From contig NZ_SCWD01000001.1 in NCBI RefSeq assembly GCF_004359515.1, forward strand, positions 496,001-560,000: a DNA stretch of 64,000 bases, in the 5' to 3' direction. The notes beneath the pieces were generated by a model. It saw only the letters and a list, made by a program, of their open reading frames with translations. It searched no databases and was not told the origin of the DNA. Numbering within the stretch: the first letter of the stretch is position 1; the number at the start of each line of letters is the position of its first letter. Of the stretch, positions 54,050 through 62,538 are shown in pieces. Position numbers and translations under genes: made by a program. The stretch is from Macrococcus carouselicus (lineage in GTDB: Bacteria > Bacillota > Bacilli > Staphylococcales > Staphylococcaceae).

Positions 54050-54334
54050 ATGAAACAGAAAAAAATTCCCATGCGTAAATGTATCTTAAGCCAGGAGATG
54101 AAACCGAAACGCGAAATGCTGCGCGTCGTCCGTACGAAAGAGGGCGATATAGCAGTGGATCCGACCGGTAAGGCAAATGGCCGCGGTGCATACGTATCAA
54201 TGGATTTAGCAATAATTGAAGAAGCGCGCAAAAAGAAAAGACTCGAGCATTTCTTTGAGTCTGATACAGAGACACTGAATCCGATCTACGATGAACTGAT
54301 CCGTCTGGTTTATCGTTCGATGATTCCGAAGTGA
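54050..54334 (+). CDS. ylxR: YlxR family RNA-binding protein
   Basis: 94 residues. The signature M-R-K-C-I-L-S, the P-K-R-E-M-L-R-V-V-R segment and G-R-G-A-Y define the YlxR fold. Recent work on the family describes it as an RNase P modulator and regulator of gene expression in Bacillus; I rely on memory for that. It overlaps ylxQ by four bases (GTGA). Confidence 0.93.
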   Translation: MKQKKIPMRKCILSQEMKPKREMLRVVRTKEGDIAVDPTGKANGRGAYVSMDLAIIEEARKKKRLEHFFESDTETLNPIYDELIRLVYRSMIPK

Positions 54335-54660
54335 CACTGCAGGACAGAATTCTGAATCTGCTCGGACTTGCCATGCGTGCGCGCAAGCTGGTGACAGGTG
54401 AAGAACTGGTTATTAATGAAGTGAGAAAGGGTAAAGTCAGATTAGTGATTTTATCAACCGATGCTTCAGCGAACACACAAAAAAATATCATGAATAAATG
54501 TCAGTCTTATAACGTGAAATGTCTGCCGTTTGGTTCGAGACATGAACTAGGATGGGCGATCGGTAAGGATGAACGGGTCATCATCGGTGTGCTTGATTCA
54601 GGCTTTGCGAAGAAGCTGAAGGACATGATTCATGAAAGTGATAAAGGAGAGAACCTATGA
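54331..54660 (+). CDS. ylxQ: YlxQ, L7Ae-type RNA-binding protein
   Basis: 109 residues from a GTG start overlapping the ylxR stop codon. It carries the L7Ae/L30e fold ([29 protein letters not shown]). It is a paralogue of the kink-turn-binding YbxF. The last codons overlap infB by four bases (ATGA). Confidence 0.93.
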   Translation: MTLQDRILNLLGLAMRARKLVTGEELVINEVRKGKVRLVILSTDASANTQKNIMNKCQSYNVKCLPFGSRHELGWAIGKDERVIIGVLDSGFAKKLKDMIHESDKGENL

Positions 54661-56840
54661 GTAAACAAAGAATATACGAATATGCAAAAGAAGTAGGTAA
54701 GAGAAGTAAGGATATCATTGAAGAACTGCAGAAGATGGGTGTGGAAGTCAACACGCATATGAAGACTTTGGAAGATAAAGAAATCACATCTTTAGATAAA
54801 ATCTTCAAAAAAGATCAGGTTAAAAAAGAAGAACCGAAAAAAGCGGACAAACCAGCACAGGCTAAACCGGTGCAGAACAAAGCGCAGAATGGCAATAAGC
54901 CTGCCGGCAACCAGAACCGGCCTAATAAACCTGGACAGAACAACAGACCAGGGCAGAACAACAATAAACCAGGAACGGGTTCTAACGCTAACCGTCCGGG
55001 TCAGAAAAACAATCAGCAGCGCAAAAAAGGTAAGAATCAGAAACCTCAGACGCCACCACCAGCACCGGTTGTTAAGGAGACACCTTCTAAAATCACTTAC
55101 ACTGAAGGTATCACTGTCGGTGAGTTAGCTGAGAAGTTAAACAAAGACGCGTCAGAAATCGTTAAAAACTTATTCATGGTCGGTATTATGGCGAACATCA
55201 ATCAGCCGCTGACTGAAGAAGCGATTGAACTGATCTGTGATGAGTACGGTGTAGAAGCTGAGCTTGAAGTGATCATTGATGCAACGGACCTTGAGACATA
55301 CTTCGAGGATGTGGATGCAGATGACGCGGACAAAGAAGAGCGTCCGCCTGTTGTGACTATCATGGGTCACGTCGACCACGGCAAGACAACCTTGCTTGAC
55401 TCAATCCGTAATACGCGTGTCACTGCAGGCGAAGCAGGCGGTATCACGCAGCATATCGGTGCCTACCAGATTGTCAATGACGGCAAAAAAATCACGTTCC
55501 TGGACACACCAGGTCACGCGGCATTCACAACGATGCGTGCACGCGGGGCGCAGGTCACAGATATCACGATTCTTGTGGTCGCTGCAGATGACGGTGTTAT
55601 GCCGCAGACCATCGAAGCGATCAATCACGCGAAAGCAGCAGAAGTTCCGATTATCGTTGCTGTCAACAAGGTCGATAAACCGACTGCCAATCCGGACCGC
55701 GTCATGCAGGAGCTCGGTGAACATGGTCTGTATCCAGAGGACTGGGGCGGCGACACAATCTTCGTCCAGCTGTCAGCCTTAACAGGAGACGGTATCGATG
55801 ATCTGCTTGAGATGATTCAGTTAGTGACTGAAGTCGAAGAATTAAAAGCAAATCCGAAACGTACGGCACTCGGTACAGTCATCGAGGCAGAACTTGATAA
55901 ATCACGTGGACCGGCAGCGTCACTTCTTGTCCAGGATGGTACGCTTGAAATCGGGGATTCCATCGTTGTCGGCAATACGTTCGGTCGTGTCCGTGCGATG
56001 GTCAATGACTTAGGTAAACGCATCAAGACTGCAGGTCCATCTACACCAGTAGAAATCACAGGGCTGCAGGATGTACCACTTGCCGGTGACCGTTTCGTTG
56101 TCTTCAAGGACGAAAAACGTGCGCGCCGTATCGGTGAAGCGCGTCAGCAGCAGAACATTATGGCACAGCGTCAGGAAAGTCAGAAAGTCTCACTTGATAA
56201 TCTCTTCGAACAGATGAAACAAGGGGAGATGAAAGACCTGAACGTCATCATCAAAGGGGACGTGCAAGGTTCAGTAGAAGCACTTGCAGCGTCACTGATG
56301 AAAATCGACGTAGAAGGCGTTAACGTGCGTATCATCCATACAGCAGTAGGGGCAATCAATGAATCTGACGTGACGCTTGCATCTGCATCAAACGGTATCA
56401 TCATCGGTTTCAATGTAAGACCTGATGTGAACGCGAAACGTGCAGCAGAAGCAGAGAAAGTCGATATGCGTCTTCACCGCATCATCTATAAAGTCATCGA
56501 AGAAATCGAATTCGCGATGAAAGGGATGCTTGACCCTGAATTCGAAGAGAAAGTCATCGGTCAGGCGGAAGTCCGTCAGACGATCAATATCTCTAAAGTC
56601 GGTACAGTGGCAGGTTCTTACGTCACTGACGGTAAGATCACGCGTGACTCGCAAGTCCGCATCATCCGTGACGGTGTAGTCGTCTACGAAGGCGAAGTCC
56701 ATGCACTCCGTCGTTTCAAAGATGATGTAAAAGAAGTCACAGCCGGCTACGAATGTGGTATCACAATCGAGAACTTCAACGACATCAAAGAAGGCGATAT
56801 CTTTGAGGCGTTTGTGATGGAAGAAATCAAACGGGTCTAA
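54657..56840 (+). CDS. infB: Translation initiation factor IF-2
   Basis: 727 residues. The N-terminus has a small helical domain, then a low-complexity linker rich in Asn, Pro, Gly, Lys and Gln (about 50-140), a second small domain, and the GTPase with G1 G-H-V-D-H-G-K-T, G3 D-T-P-G-H and G4 N-K-V-D. Domains II, III and IV follow; IV binds fMet-tRNA. Full length. A strong terminator follows, so the operon ends here; in related genomes rbfA normally follows directly. Confidence 0.97.
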   Translation: MSKQRIYEYAKEVGKRSKDIIEELQKMGVEVNTHMKTLEDKEITSLDKIFKKDQVKKEEPKKADKPAQAKPVQNKAQNGNKPAGNQNRPNKPGQNNRPGQNNNKPGTGSNANRPGQKNNQQRKKGKNQKPQTPPPAPVVKETPSKITYTEGITVGELAEKLNKDASEIVKNLFMVGIMANINQPLTEEAIELICDEYGVEAELEVIIDATDLETYFEDVDADDADKEERPPVVTIMGHVDHGKTTLLDSIRNTRVTAGEAGGITQHIGAYQIVNDGKKITFLDTPGHAAFTTMRARGAQVTDITILVVAADDGVMPQTIEAINHAKAAEVPIIVAVNKVDKPTANPDRVMQELGEHGLYPEDWGGDTIFVQLSALTGDGIDDLLEMIQLVTEVEELKANPKRTALGTVIEAELDKSRGPAASLLVQDGTLEIGDSIVVGNTFGRVRAMVNDLGKRIKTAGPSTPVEITGLQDVPLAGDRFVVFKDEKRARRIGEARQQQNIMAQRQESQKVSLDNLFEQMKQGEMKDLNVIIKGDVQGSVEALAASLMKIDVEGVNVRIIHTAVGAINESDVTLASASNGIIIGFNVRPDVNAKRAAEAEKVDMRLHRIIYKVIEEIEFAMKGMLDPEFEEKVIGQAEVRQTINISKVGTVAGSYVTDGKITRDSQVRIIRDGVVVYEGEVHALRRFKDDVKEVTAGYECGITIENFNDIKEGDIFEAFVMEEIKRV

Positions 56841-56852
56841 TACGAAATTTGA

Positions 56853-56889
56853 AACAGCTATAATCACTTTTGACTATAGCTGTTTTTTT
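56853..56889 (+). terminator. Terminator of the rimP-infB operon
   Basis: AAACAGCTATA pairs with TATAGCTGTTT around a short loop, followed by TTTTTT. Confidence 0.88.
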
Positions 56890-56924
56890 ACACTATTTAG
56901 TTACTGAATTTTCAGATATTTGTA

Positions 56925-56952
56925 TTGAGATTCTACCAGTATCTTGTATAAT
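56925..56952 (+). promoter_or_regulatory. Promoter of the unknown gene after infB
   Basis: TTGAGA, 16-base spacer, TATAAT. Confidence 0.68.
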
Positions 56953-57002
56953 ATAATCAAAGGATGGGAATATCAATCATATTTAATAAGGGGTGTTTTT
57001 AT

Positions 57003-57422
57003 ATGGCAAGAGACTTGCAATTAGCGATTTACCGCATCGATGATCTGCTGACTATCAATACAACGATGAAGATGAAAAGTGAGTTCGTATATGCCAATAC
57101 GTTCAAGGATTATCTGGTCAATGTGTACCGTGAAGAGATACTGATCAGAGATTATGATACGATGCTGTTAGCTTATGATGAGCAGAAAGTGTATGCTTAT
57201 ATCAAAGATCACGAGAAATTACATTTCATTTCGTGCAACAAACAGACTTCAGAGATTGAGCATGCCATCTATCAGCAACCGGTTGAGAAGATTAAAGTGA
57301 ATGTCTCTAAGGCCGATCCGCTCTGCATTGAATCTGTTGAGATTACGATCAAGAATGATAATCTGACACTGATCAACTCAAACAATAATATTATGTTCAA
57401 CCGCTTTATTTCTAAGCTGTAG
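57003..57422 (+). CDS. Conserved-looking hypothetical protein (139 aa)
   Basis: ATG 57003 behind AAGGGGTG; an upstream in-frame start exists but lacks a ribosome site. The product (MARDLQLAIYRIDDLLTINT, then LVNVYREEILIRDYDTMLLAYDEQKVYAYIKDH) is a soluble alpha/beta protein without motifs I recognise. It has its own promoter and terminator and is not coupled to the metal transporter genes next to it, which run in the opposite direction. Composition is chromosomal, so it is not phage-derived. Confidence 0.7.
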   Translation: MARDLQLAIYRIDDLLTINTTMKMKSEFVYANTFKDYLVNVYREEILIRDYDTMLLAYDEQKVYAYIKDHEKLHFISCNKQTSEIEHAIYQQPVEKIKVNVSKADPLCIESVEITIKNDNLTLINSNNNIMFNRFISKL

Positions 57423-57432
57423 GACAGGACGA

Positions 57433-57457
57433 AAGCCGACTGAAAAGTCGGCTTTTT
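57433..57457. terminator. Bidirectional terminator between unknown gene and mntC
   Basis: AAGCCGACT / AGTCGGCTT hairpin; on the plus strand followed by TTTTTG, on the minus strand by a weaker TTTCG. It lies between two convergent genes. Confidence 0.82.
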
Positions 57458-57463
57458 TGTTGT

Positions 57464-58354
57464 TTACTGCATACCATCATGGATAGTTGTGATGTTATGC
57501 TCCATCATCTTGTAGTAAGTGTTGCTTTTTTCATCCTGACCCAGCGAGTCCGTGTAGACCTCACCGAATATCTTCTTGCCTGTTTCACCACTGAGTGCAT
57601 TCATACTGCGTCTGTCCACACTGGTCTCAACAAATAGATGCTTGACGGGGTGCTGTCTGATATAATCTATGACCTGTTTCATCTGGCCGGGGGTACCTTG
57701 TTTCTCTGTATTGATCTCCCAGATGTAATGATGTCTGATATCATAGTCCCGGCTGAAATACTTGAAGGCGCCTTCGCTTGTGATGAGCTGACGCTGCGCT
57801 GCGGGTATATCGCTGAATTTATCTTCATACTTTTGGTTGAGTGCCACCAGCTTCTCTTTATAGATCTCAGCATTTTTGTTATAAATCTGTTTATGCTGCG
57901 GGTCCTGTCTGATCAGTGCATCTTTGATTGCATCCACGTAAAGAATGCCGTTCTTGATGCTGAGCCATGCATGAGGATCGACTTCACTGCCGTGTTCAAG
58001 TTTGATTGTATCGACATTTTTACTTGCAGCCACAACGGTCTCATCCTTTGGAGATCTGCCTGCCTGATCGAGTGCCTGGTTGAACCAGCCATTGCCGTTC
58101 TCCAGGTTCAGCCCGTTATAGATGATGAGGTCGGCCTGTTCGATTGCGGCGACATCCTGCGGTTTGACGTCGTAATCATGGGGATCCTGACCGACCGGGA
58201 CGATGGTCTTGATTGTGGCCTGATCACCGGCCACCTGACGGGTCATATCATAGAGTATGGAGTTCGTCGTAGTGACAGTCAGCTGTTTTTCTGATGGCTT
58301 ATCGCAGCCGGCCACTAGCAGTAGCAGTGCGGTGAAGAGCAACAGTTTTTTCAT
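57464..58354 (-). CDS. mntC: Manganese/zinc-binding lipoprotein of an ABC transporter
   Basis: 296 residues from the ATG at 58354 (AGGAGG upstream); the longer frame is rejected. Signal peptide and lipobox L-V-A-G-C17. Cluster A-I metal-binding protein: the H-D-Y-D after D-P, the second H in D-P-H-A-W, E in T-S-E-G-A-F and D in Y-T-D-S-L are the likely metal ligands. Family members bind Mn2+ or Zn2+ and Mn is more likely given the MntR-type regulator next to it. Its start overlaps the permease gene stop, so the three transporter genes form one operon read right to left. Confidence 0.93.
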   Translation of the reverse strand: MKKLLLFTALLLLVAGCDKPSEKQLTVTTTNSILYDMTRQVAGDQATIKTIVPVGQDPHDYDVKPQDVAAIEQADLIIYNGLNLENGNGWFNQALDQAGRSPKDETVVAASKNVDTIKLEHGSEVDPHAWLSIKNGILYVDAIKDALIRQDPQHKQIYNKNAEIYKEKLVALNQKYEDKFSDIPAAQRQLITSEGAFKYFSRDYDIRHHYIWEINTEKQGTPGQMKQVIDYIRQHPVKHLFVETSVDRRSMNALSGETGKKIFGEVYTDSLGQDEKSNTYYKMMEHNITTIHDGMQ

Positions 58355-59169
58355 ATTATTTTCCTCCTGAATGTTTGAATAGTAAAGATAGCGGCATAGA
58401 TTATGCATGAACAGATGACGATGGCTGCACCGCTTGGCACGTTGAAGATGAAGCTGAAGTAGATGCCGCTGACGGCGCTGATCAATCCGATAGCAGCAGC
58501 TGTGAACATCATGGTATGTAATGAACGGGTGATCAGATAGGCGGCTGAGGCTGGGGTGATCAGCATGGCAACGACAAGGATAATGCCCACTGTCTGCAGG
58601 CTGACCACAGTGATCAGGGCGAGCATCAGCATGATCACATACTGCCAGAACTTCGGATTCAGCCCGTTCATCTCAGCGAACACCGGATCAAATGTCGTCA
58701 GCTTCAGCGGTGTATAGAAGATCACAATGAAAATCAGTACGATCAGACTGACTGCCGCTGTCATCAGAAAATCATGACGGGTGACCGTCAGGATACTGCC
58801 GAACAGCATATGATACAGACTGGTCGTGGACTGGATCATACTGATGATGATCACTCCGACTGAGAAGAATGTCGTGAATGTGATGCCAATAGCAGCATCA
58901 CGCTTTGTCTTGGAGTACTCAATCAACGTGCTGATCAGTGTGCTGGTCAGAAGACCGCTGATCAGTGCACCGATAAAAGCGGGTATGCCGAGCAGATAAC
59001 TGATAGCTACCCCGGGCAGGACGGCATGACTCATGGCATCACCCATCAGACTGAGATTACGAAGCACGATGATACAGCCGACTGCACCTGAGACCACACC
59101 GACAATAGCAGCGGTCAGCAGTGCTTGGCTTAAAAACTGATAGGACATGAGGGTATCTAGGAAGGACAT
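58351..59169 (-). CDS. mntB: Metal ABC transporter permease (MntB/ZnuB family)
   Basis: 272 residues with about eight hydrophobic helices and the ABC-3 family segments G-D-A-M-S-H-A-V-L-P-G-V-A and T-V-S-L-Q-T-V-G-I-I-L-V-V-A-M. It forms the membrane channel for Mn2+/Zn2+ with the ATPase and the lipoprotein. The start overlaps the ATPase gene by 13 bases; the end overlaps mntC by four bases. Confidence 0.93.
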   Translation of the reverse strand: MSFLDTLMSYQFLSQALLTAAIVGVVSGAVGCIIVLRNLSLMGDAMSHAVLPGVAISYLLGIPAFIGALISGLLTSTLISTLIEYSKTKRDAAIGITFTTFFSVGVIIISMIQSTTSLYHMLFGSILTVTRHDFLMTAAVSLIVLIFIVIFYTPLKLTTFDPVFAEMNGLNPKFWQYVIMLMLALITVVSLQTVGIILVVAMLITPASAAYLITRSLHTMMFTAAAIGLISAVSGIYFSFIFNVPSGAAIVICSCIIYAAIFTIQTFRRKII

Positions 59170-59849
59170 ATTGTATCCTCCGGAGAGAAGAAGACCTCTG
59201 TCAGGTGCCGGTCGGACAGAACCTCTGCGGGTTCTCCTCTGTACTTCAGCTGCCTGTTGAGCAGCAGCACTTCATCAAAAAGGTCTCTCGCACTATGGAT
59301 ATCATGATGCACGATGAAAATCAGCTTGCCTGCCTGCTTCAGATACTGGAGTCGTTCATTCAGGATTGTCATACTGGTATAGTCGATGCCGATAAAGGGC
59401 TCATCAAGGAAATAGACCTCACGCTCCGCCACGAGTGACCGTGCAAATAACACCCGCTGCAGCTGGCCGCCGCTTAACTGGTTCAATGCGCGGTCTTTCA
59501 CTTCAATCAGCGCGAAATCATCCAGCAGCGCGGTGACGTCACTGACCTCTTTGGAGCCATATTGTCCAGTCCTGACCACCTGTTCTACTGTGATCGGGAA
59601 ATCAAGATCCAGGGTGGAGCGCTGAGGGATATAGGCAAAGTGCTGCCTCATTGCTCTCATCGGTCTGCCGTTATAGGTGGCGGTGCCGGTATGGCGGATA
59701 AACCCGAGCATACTTTTGATCAGCGTGGATTTTCCCGCGCCGTTCGGTCCCATAATACCGATGATGCCTGGTGTTGTTGCTTTGAAACTGACATCAGTGA
59801 GAACAGTCTGCTGATTCAGGGTGACGGATAGGTTCTGAATATCAATCAT
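59157..59849 (-). CDS. mntA: Metal ABC transporter ATP-binding protein
   Basis: 230 residues: Walker A G-P-N-G-A-G-K-S-T, Q-loop in A-Y-I-P-Q-R, signature L-S-G-G-Q-L-Q-R and Walker B V-Y-F-L-D-E-P. It powers the manganese/zinc permease. First gene of the operon; the DtxR-type operator lies 30 bases upstream of its ATG. Confidence 0.93.
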   Translation of the reverse strand: MIDIQNLSVTLNQQTVLTDVSFKATTPGIIGIMGPNGAGKSTLIKSMLGFIRHTGTATYNGRPMRAMRQHFAYIPQRSTLDLDFPITVEQVVRTGQYGSKEVSDVTALLDDFALIEVKDRALNQLSGGQLQRVLFARSLVAEREVYFLDEPFIGIDYTSMTILNERLQYLKQAGKLIFIVHHDIHSARDLFDEVLLLNRQLKYRGEPAEVLSDRHLTEVFFSPEDTICPS

Positions 59850-59878
59850 AGTTATTTTCCTTTCTCTTAAATTAATTA

Positions 59879-59892
59879 TTAGGATAACCTAA
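59879..59892. promoter_or_regulatory. DtxR/MntR-type operator
   Basis: TTAGG-ATAA-CCTAA, a perfect inverted repeat, lies between the divergent mntABC and mntR genes and matches the 5'-TTAGG...CCTAA half-sites of DtxR-family repressors. On the minus strand TTTACT, 17 bases, TATCCT is a possible promoter overlapping it, so binding would block mntA transcription. Confidence 0.82.
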
Positions 59893-59973
59893 AAATTAGT
59901 TTAAGTAAAATAAAATGGCGGCGATAAAAAAATATTGTATGATATAAAAGGGTTTAATAGAGGGGGAGAAATC

Positions 59974-60612
59974 ATGCTTAGCGAAGAAAAAGAGGATTAT
60001 CTGAAAGCCATCTATACGTTAGGGGGAACTGAGCACTATATTTCCAACAAGCAGCTGGCAGAGCAACTCAATATCAGGCCGCCCTCAGTGACAGAGATGG
60101 TGGGCCGACTGACGAAAGAGGGTTTCACTGAGTCAAAAGCCTATAGGGGAACCAGACTGACATCAAAAGGGCTGGATACCGCACTGAAGCTTGTGAAGCG
60201 GCATCGTCTGATTGAATGTTTTTTAATACAGAGTCTCGGCTATAAGTGGGACGAAGTGCATAGAGAGGCAGAAGTACTGGAGCACCGGGTCTCAGATCTG
60301 TTCATTGACCGTCTGGATCAACTGCTGGATTATCCTGAATACTGTCCGCACGGGAGTCTCATTCCGCGCGGGGAAGACGTGCATGAGCAGTTGAAGCAGG
60401 TCATACAGCTTGCTGCCGGTGACCAGTTCAGATTGAGGAAAGTCCATGACGAGTATGCATTGCTCGCGTACTTAACAGATTATGAAGTCGCGATCAACGA
60501 CATGATAGATGTACTGAAAATTGATGAAGCTAATCAGATTATGTATCTGAAGCACACTGTGCCATTTGCCATCAGTTTTGATAATGCACGGAAGATGTTT
60601 ACGGACAGTTAA
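59974..60612 (+). CDS. mntR: DtxR-family metalloregulator (MntR/SirR type)
   Basis: 212 residues from ATG 59974 behind AGAGGGGGAG. N-terminal winged helix (about 1-70, YLKAIYTLGG..., SNKQLAEQLNIRPPSVTEMVGRL), dimerisation and metal-binding domain (about 70-140, with H-R-L-I-E, E-x-x-x-E-H-R-V-S and the C-P-H-G motif) and a C-terminal SH3-like domain. Length matches the 214-residue staphylococcal MntR/SirR. With Mn2+ it should repress the divergent transporter operon through the operator at 59879-59892. Whether Mn or Fe is sensed cannot be fixed from the sequence. Confidence 0.93.
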   Translation: MLSEEKEDYLKAIYTLGGTEHYISNKQLAEQLNIRPPSVTEMVGRLTKEGFTESKAYRGTRLTSKGLDTALKLVKRHRLIECFLIQSLGYKWDEVHREAEVLEHRVSDLFIDRLDQLLDYPEYCPHGSLIPRGEDVHEQLKQVIQLAAGDQFRLRKVHDEYALLAYLTDYEVAINDMIDVLKIDEANQIMYLKHTVPFAISFDNARKMFTDS

Positions 60613-60613
60613 A

Positions 60614-60645
60614 AGAACTCAGATGCTGCATCTGAGTTCTTTTTC
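60614..60645 (+). terminator. Terminator of mntR
   Basis: Perfect 12-bp hairpin AGAACTCAGATG / CATCTGAGTTCT followed by TTTTTC. Confidence 0.92.
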
Positions 60646-60703
60646 TGTTTACTTGAGCGCTTCTCCATAATCATCTGATTGTGCTGATTGATGAACTGCT
60701 TTT

Positions 60704-60732
60704 TTGCTGGTAAGAATCATGCATGGTAAAAT
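60704..60732 (+). promoter_or_regulatory. Promoter for rbfA-truB with extended -10
   Basis: TTGCTG, 17-base spacer, TG-G-TAAAAT. It starts a transcript with a leader of roughly 240 bases before rbfA. Confidence 0.65.
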
Positions 60733-60785
60733 TAGTGGGGCAGTCTGTTAAGAAAGAAGAGGACAAAAATATCTTCGGAAGAAAT

Positions 60786-60926
60786 GACTGTCAAAGTTCA
60801 GTTAGTTATCAGGAACTAGAGGATATAACCTTGCAGAGAAACTGCCGAATCATACCGCAGAGTCATCTATCTGTCGTTTAAAGGGCTTACCGCGGCGCCA
60901 TCCTCAGCACCCTTCGTTTGACAGTC
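60786..60926 (+). ncRNA. Structured leader RNA upstream of rbfA
   Basis: GACTGTCAAA (60786-60795) and TTTGACAGTC (60917-60926) form a perfect 10-bp closing stem. Inside are several short hairpins: AGTTC / GAACT, AGG / CCT, GCAG / CTGC, GCAGA / TCTGT and AAGGG / CCCTT, giving a multi-branched shape. There is no open frame and no terminator. It matches no riboswitch consensus I remember: it contains ACCGCG but no complete T-box. It may be a cis-regulator of rbfA-truB or an independent RNA. Confidence 0.5.
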
Positions 60927-60982
60927 CTCCATCAGAAATCTTATAATTAATATCACGACTATAGTACGATGAGGTGAATAAA

Positions 60983-61327
60983 ATGAGTATGAGAAGTGAA
61001 CGTGTGGGTGAGCAGCTTAAGAAGGAATTAAGCGAAATCATCAACCAGAAATTGAAAAATCCGAATATCGGCTTTGTCACTGTGACTGAAGCTGAAGTAA
61101 CAGGCGACCTTTCACAGGCGACTGTCTATGTGACAGTTCTCGGTGATGACAAGGAACGTCAGAAATCACTTGAAGCGTTAGAGAGATCTAAAGGCTTCAT
61201 GCGTTCTGAGATTGCACATCGTATGGATCTTCGTATTGTTCCTGAACTGAAGTTCCAGTATGATGAGTCTATTGATTACGGTAATAAGATTGAACGTATG
61301 ATTGCTGACCTCAATAAAGGTCACTGA
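60983..61327 (+). CDS. rbfA: Ribosome-binding factor A
   Basis: 114 residues from ATG 60983. GATGAGGTG is the ribosome site; the GTG at 60974 is part of it, so I reject that start. [18 protein letters not shown] and the Y-V-T-V-L-G-D-D segment are RbfA. It helps the 30S subunit mature around the 16S 5' helix and in cold adaptation. In most Firmicutes it follows infB directly; here about 4.1 kb intervene. Confidence 0.95.
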   Translation: MSMRSERVGEQLKKELSEIINQKLKNPNIGFVTVTEAEVTGDLSQATVYVTVLGDDKERQKSLEALERSKGFMRSEIAHRMDLRIVPELKFQYDESIDYGNKIERMIADLNKGH

Positions 61328-61394
61328 ACTAAATAGACGACTGACACTTTTTCATGTAAACTCATTTATGAGTTTACTGGAAGGGTGTTTTTTT

Positions 61395-62321
61395 ATGGAT
61401 GGAATTATAGCGATCAACAAACCGCGTGGTATGACGAGTCATGATGTGGTCTTCAAGCTGCGGAAATTACTGAAGACCAAGAAAGTGGGTCATACCGGCA
61501 CGCTGGATCCTGAGGTAGATGGCGTACTGCCCATCTGTATCGGGCGTGCAACACGGGTCAGTGATTATATGATGGACAGCGGGAAGACTTATATTGCTGA
61601 AGTGACGATCGGTACTGCGACGACAACTGAAGATCAGACGGGAGAAGTGGTTTCTCGTGCTGCTATCCAGCCTGAGCAGTTTTCGGCTGCGGAGGTTGAT
61701 GCTGCACTTCAGTCGCTGGTAGGTGATCTTGAGCAGACACCGCCGATGTTCTCAGCTGTTAAAGTCAATGGCCGCAAGCTCTATGAATATGCACGGGAAG
61801 GGAAAGTAGTGGAGCGGCCGTCACGTGTGATTAAAATCCATCACATCACACGCCTGTCAGAAATAAAGCATCATGATCACATGCTCACGTTCACGATTGA
61901 AGTGGCGTGCGGCAAGGGGACTTATATCCGGACGCTGGCCACTCAGATTGCCGACAGACTCGGTGCAGTCGGTCATATGTCAAAGCTGACACGCACTGAA
62001 AGCGGAGGCTTCACGTTGGCTGAGTGTCTGACACTTGAAGGTCTGACAGAAATGCCGTTTGATGAAATAATCTCGCATCTACTGCCAATGGAGCGCGGTC
62101 TGGCAGGACTGCCGCATCTTGAAGTGTCTGAGGATATGAAGCAGCGCATCCTGAACGGACAGAAGCTGAGTCAGTTCACACCGCCGTTGAATGACGAGAC
62201 CGTCATGACTTACAAAGGTAAGGCAATCGCTATCTACATGCCGCACCCTGATAAATCAGGAGTGGTTAAAGCACGAAAAGTGTTTAATGGAGCGCGGTCT
62301 GGCAGGACTGCCGCATCTTGA
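61395..62321 (+). CDS. truB: tRNA pseudouridine-55 synthase TruB with altered C-terminus
   Basis: 308 residues from ATG 61395 behind GGAAGGGTG; a longer frame from 61302 covers the end of rbfA and is rejected. D-G-I-I-A-I-N-K-P-R-G-M-T-S-H-D, the catalytic G-H-T-G-T-L-D-P-E-V-D-G-V-L, and the C-terminal PUA-like domain (from about residue 230) are present. It makes pseudouridine 55 in tRNA T-loops. The natural end K-V-F-N is followed by ten foreign residues (GARSGRTAAS) because of a 199-bp tandem duplication, which shifts the frame. Catalytic and PUA domains remain whole, so the enzyme should work. Confidence 0.95.
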   Translation: MDGIIAINKPRGMTSHDVVFKLRKLLKTKKVGHTGTLDPEVDGVLPICIGRATRVSDYMMDSGKTYIAEVTIGTATTTEDQTGEVVSRAAIQPEQFSAAEVDAALQSLVGDLEQTPPMFSAVKVNGRKLYEYAREGKVVERPSRVIKIHHITRLSEIKHHDHMLTFTIEVACGKGTYIRTLATQIADRLGAVGHMSKLTRTESGGFTLAECLTLEGLTEMPFDEIISHLLPMERGLAGLPHLEVSEDMKQRILNGQKLSQFTPPLNDETVMTYKGKAIAIYMPHPDKSGVVKARKVFNGARSGRTAAS

Positions 62322-62486
62322 AGTGTCTGAGGATATGAAGCAGCGCATCCTGAACGGACAGAAGCTGAGTCAGTTCACACCGCCGTTGAATGACGAGACC
62401 GTCATGACTTACAAAGGTAAGGCAATCGCTATCTACATGCCGCACCCTGATAAATCAGGAGTGGTTAAAGCACGAAAAGTGTTTAA
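62087..62486 (+). repeat. Exact 199-bp tandem duplication at the truB 3' end
   Basis: Two adjacent identical 199-bp copies, with the shared two bases AA at the joints. Copy 1 is the last part of truB. Copy 2 (62286-62484) carries the original truB end and stop (KVFN-TGA) out of frame with truB. Confidence 0.95.
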
Positions 62487-62490
62487 CTGA
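62287..62490 (+). pseudogene. Orphan copy of the TruB C-terminal (PUA-like) domain
   Basis: Open frame of 67 codons that begins at ATG M-E-R-G-L-A-G-L and ends in the original truB stop. It has no ribosome site (ACGAAAAGTGTTTA precedes it), so it is probably not translated alone. Product of the tandem duplication. Confidence 0.75.
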
Positions 62491-62538
62491 TAAGTCTTTG
62501 TTACAATAAAAACAACTTAAGAGAAAGAGCTGACCTAT

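Noticed and set aside
60786-60926. T-box or known riboswitch
   Set aside because: ACCGCG is present but the T-box core (TGG-N-ACCGCG), the stem I features and a terminator are missing; other classes I recall do not fit.
62287-62490. Stand-alone PUA-domain gene
   Set aside because: Exact duplicate of the truB end without a ribosome site; kept only as a duplication remnant.
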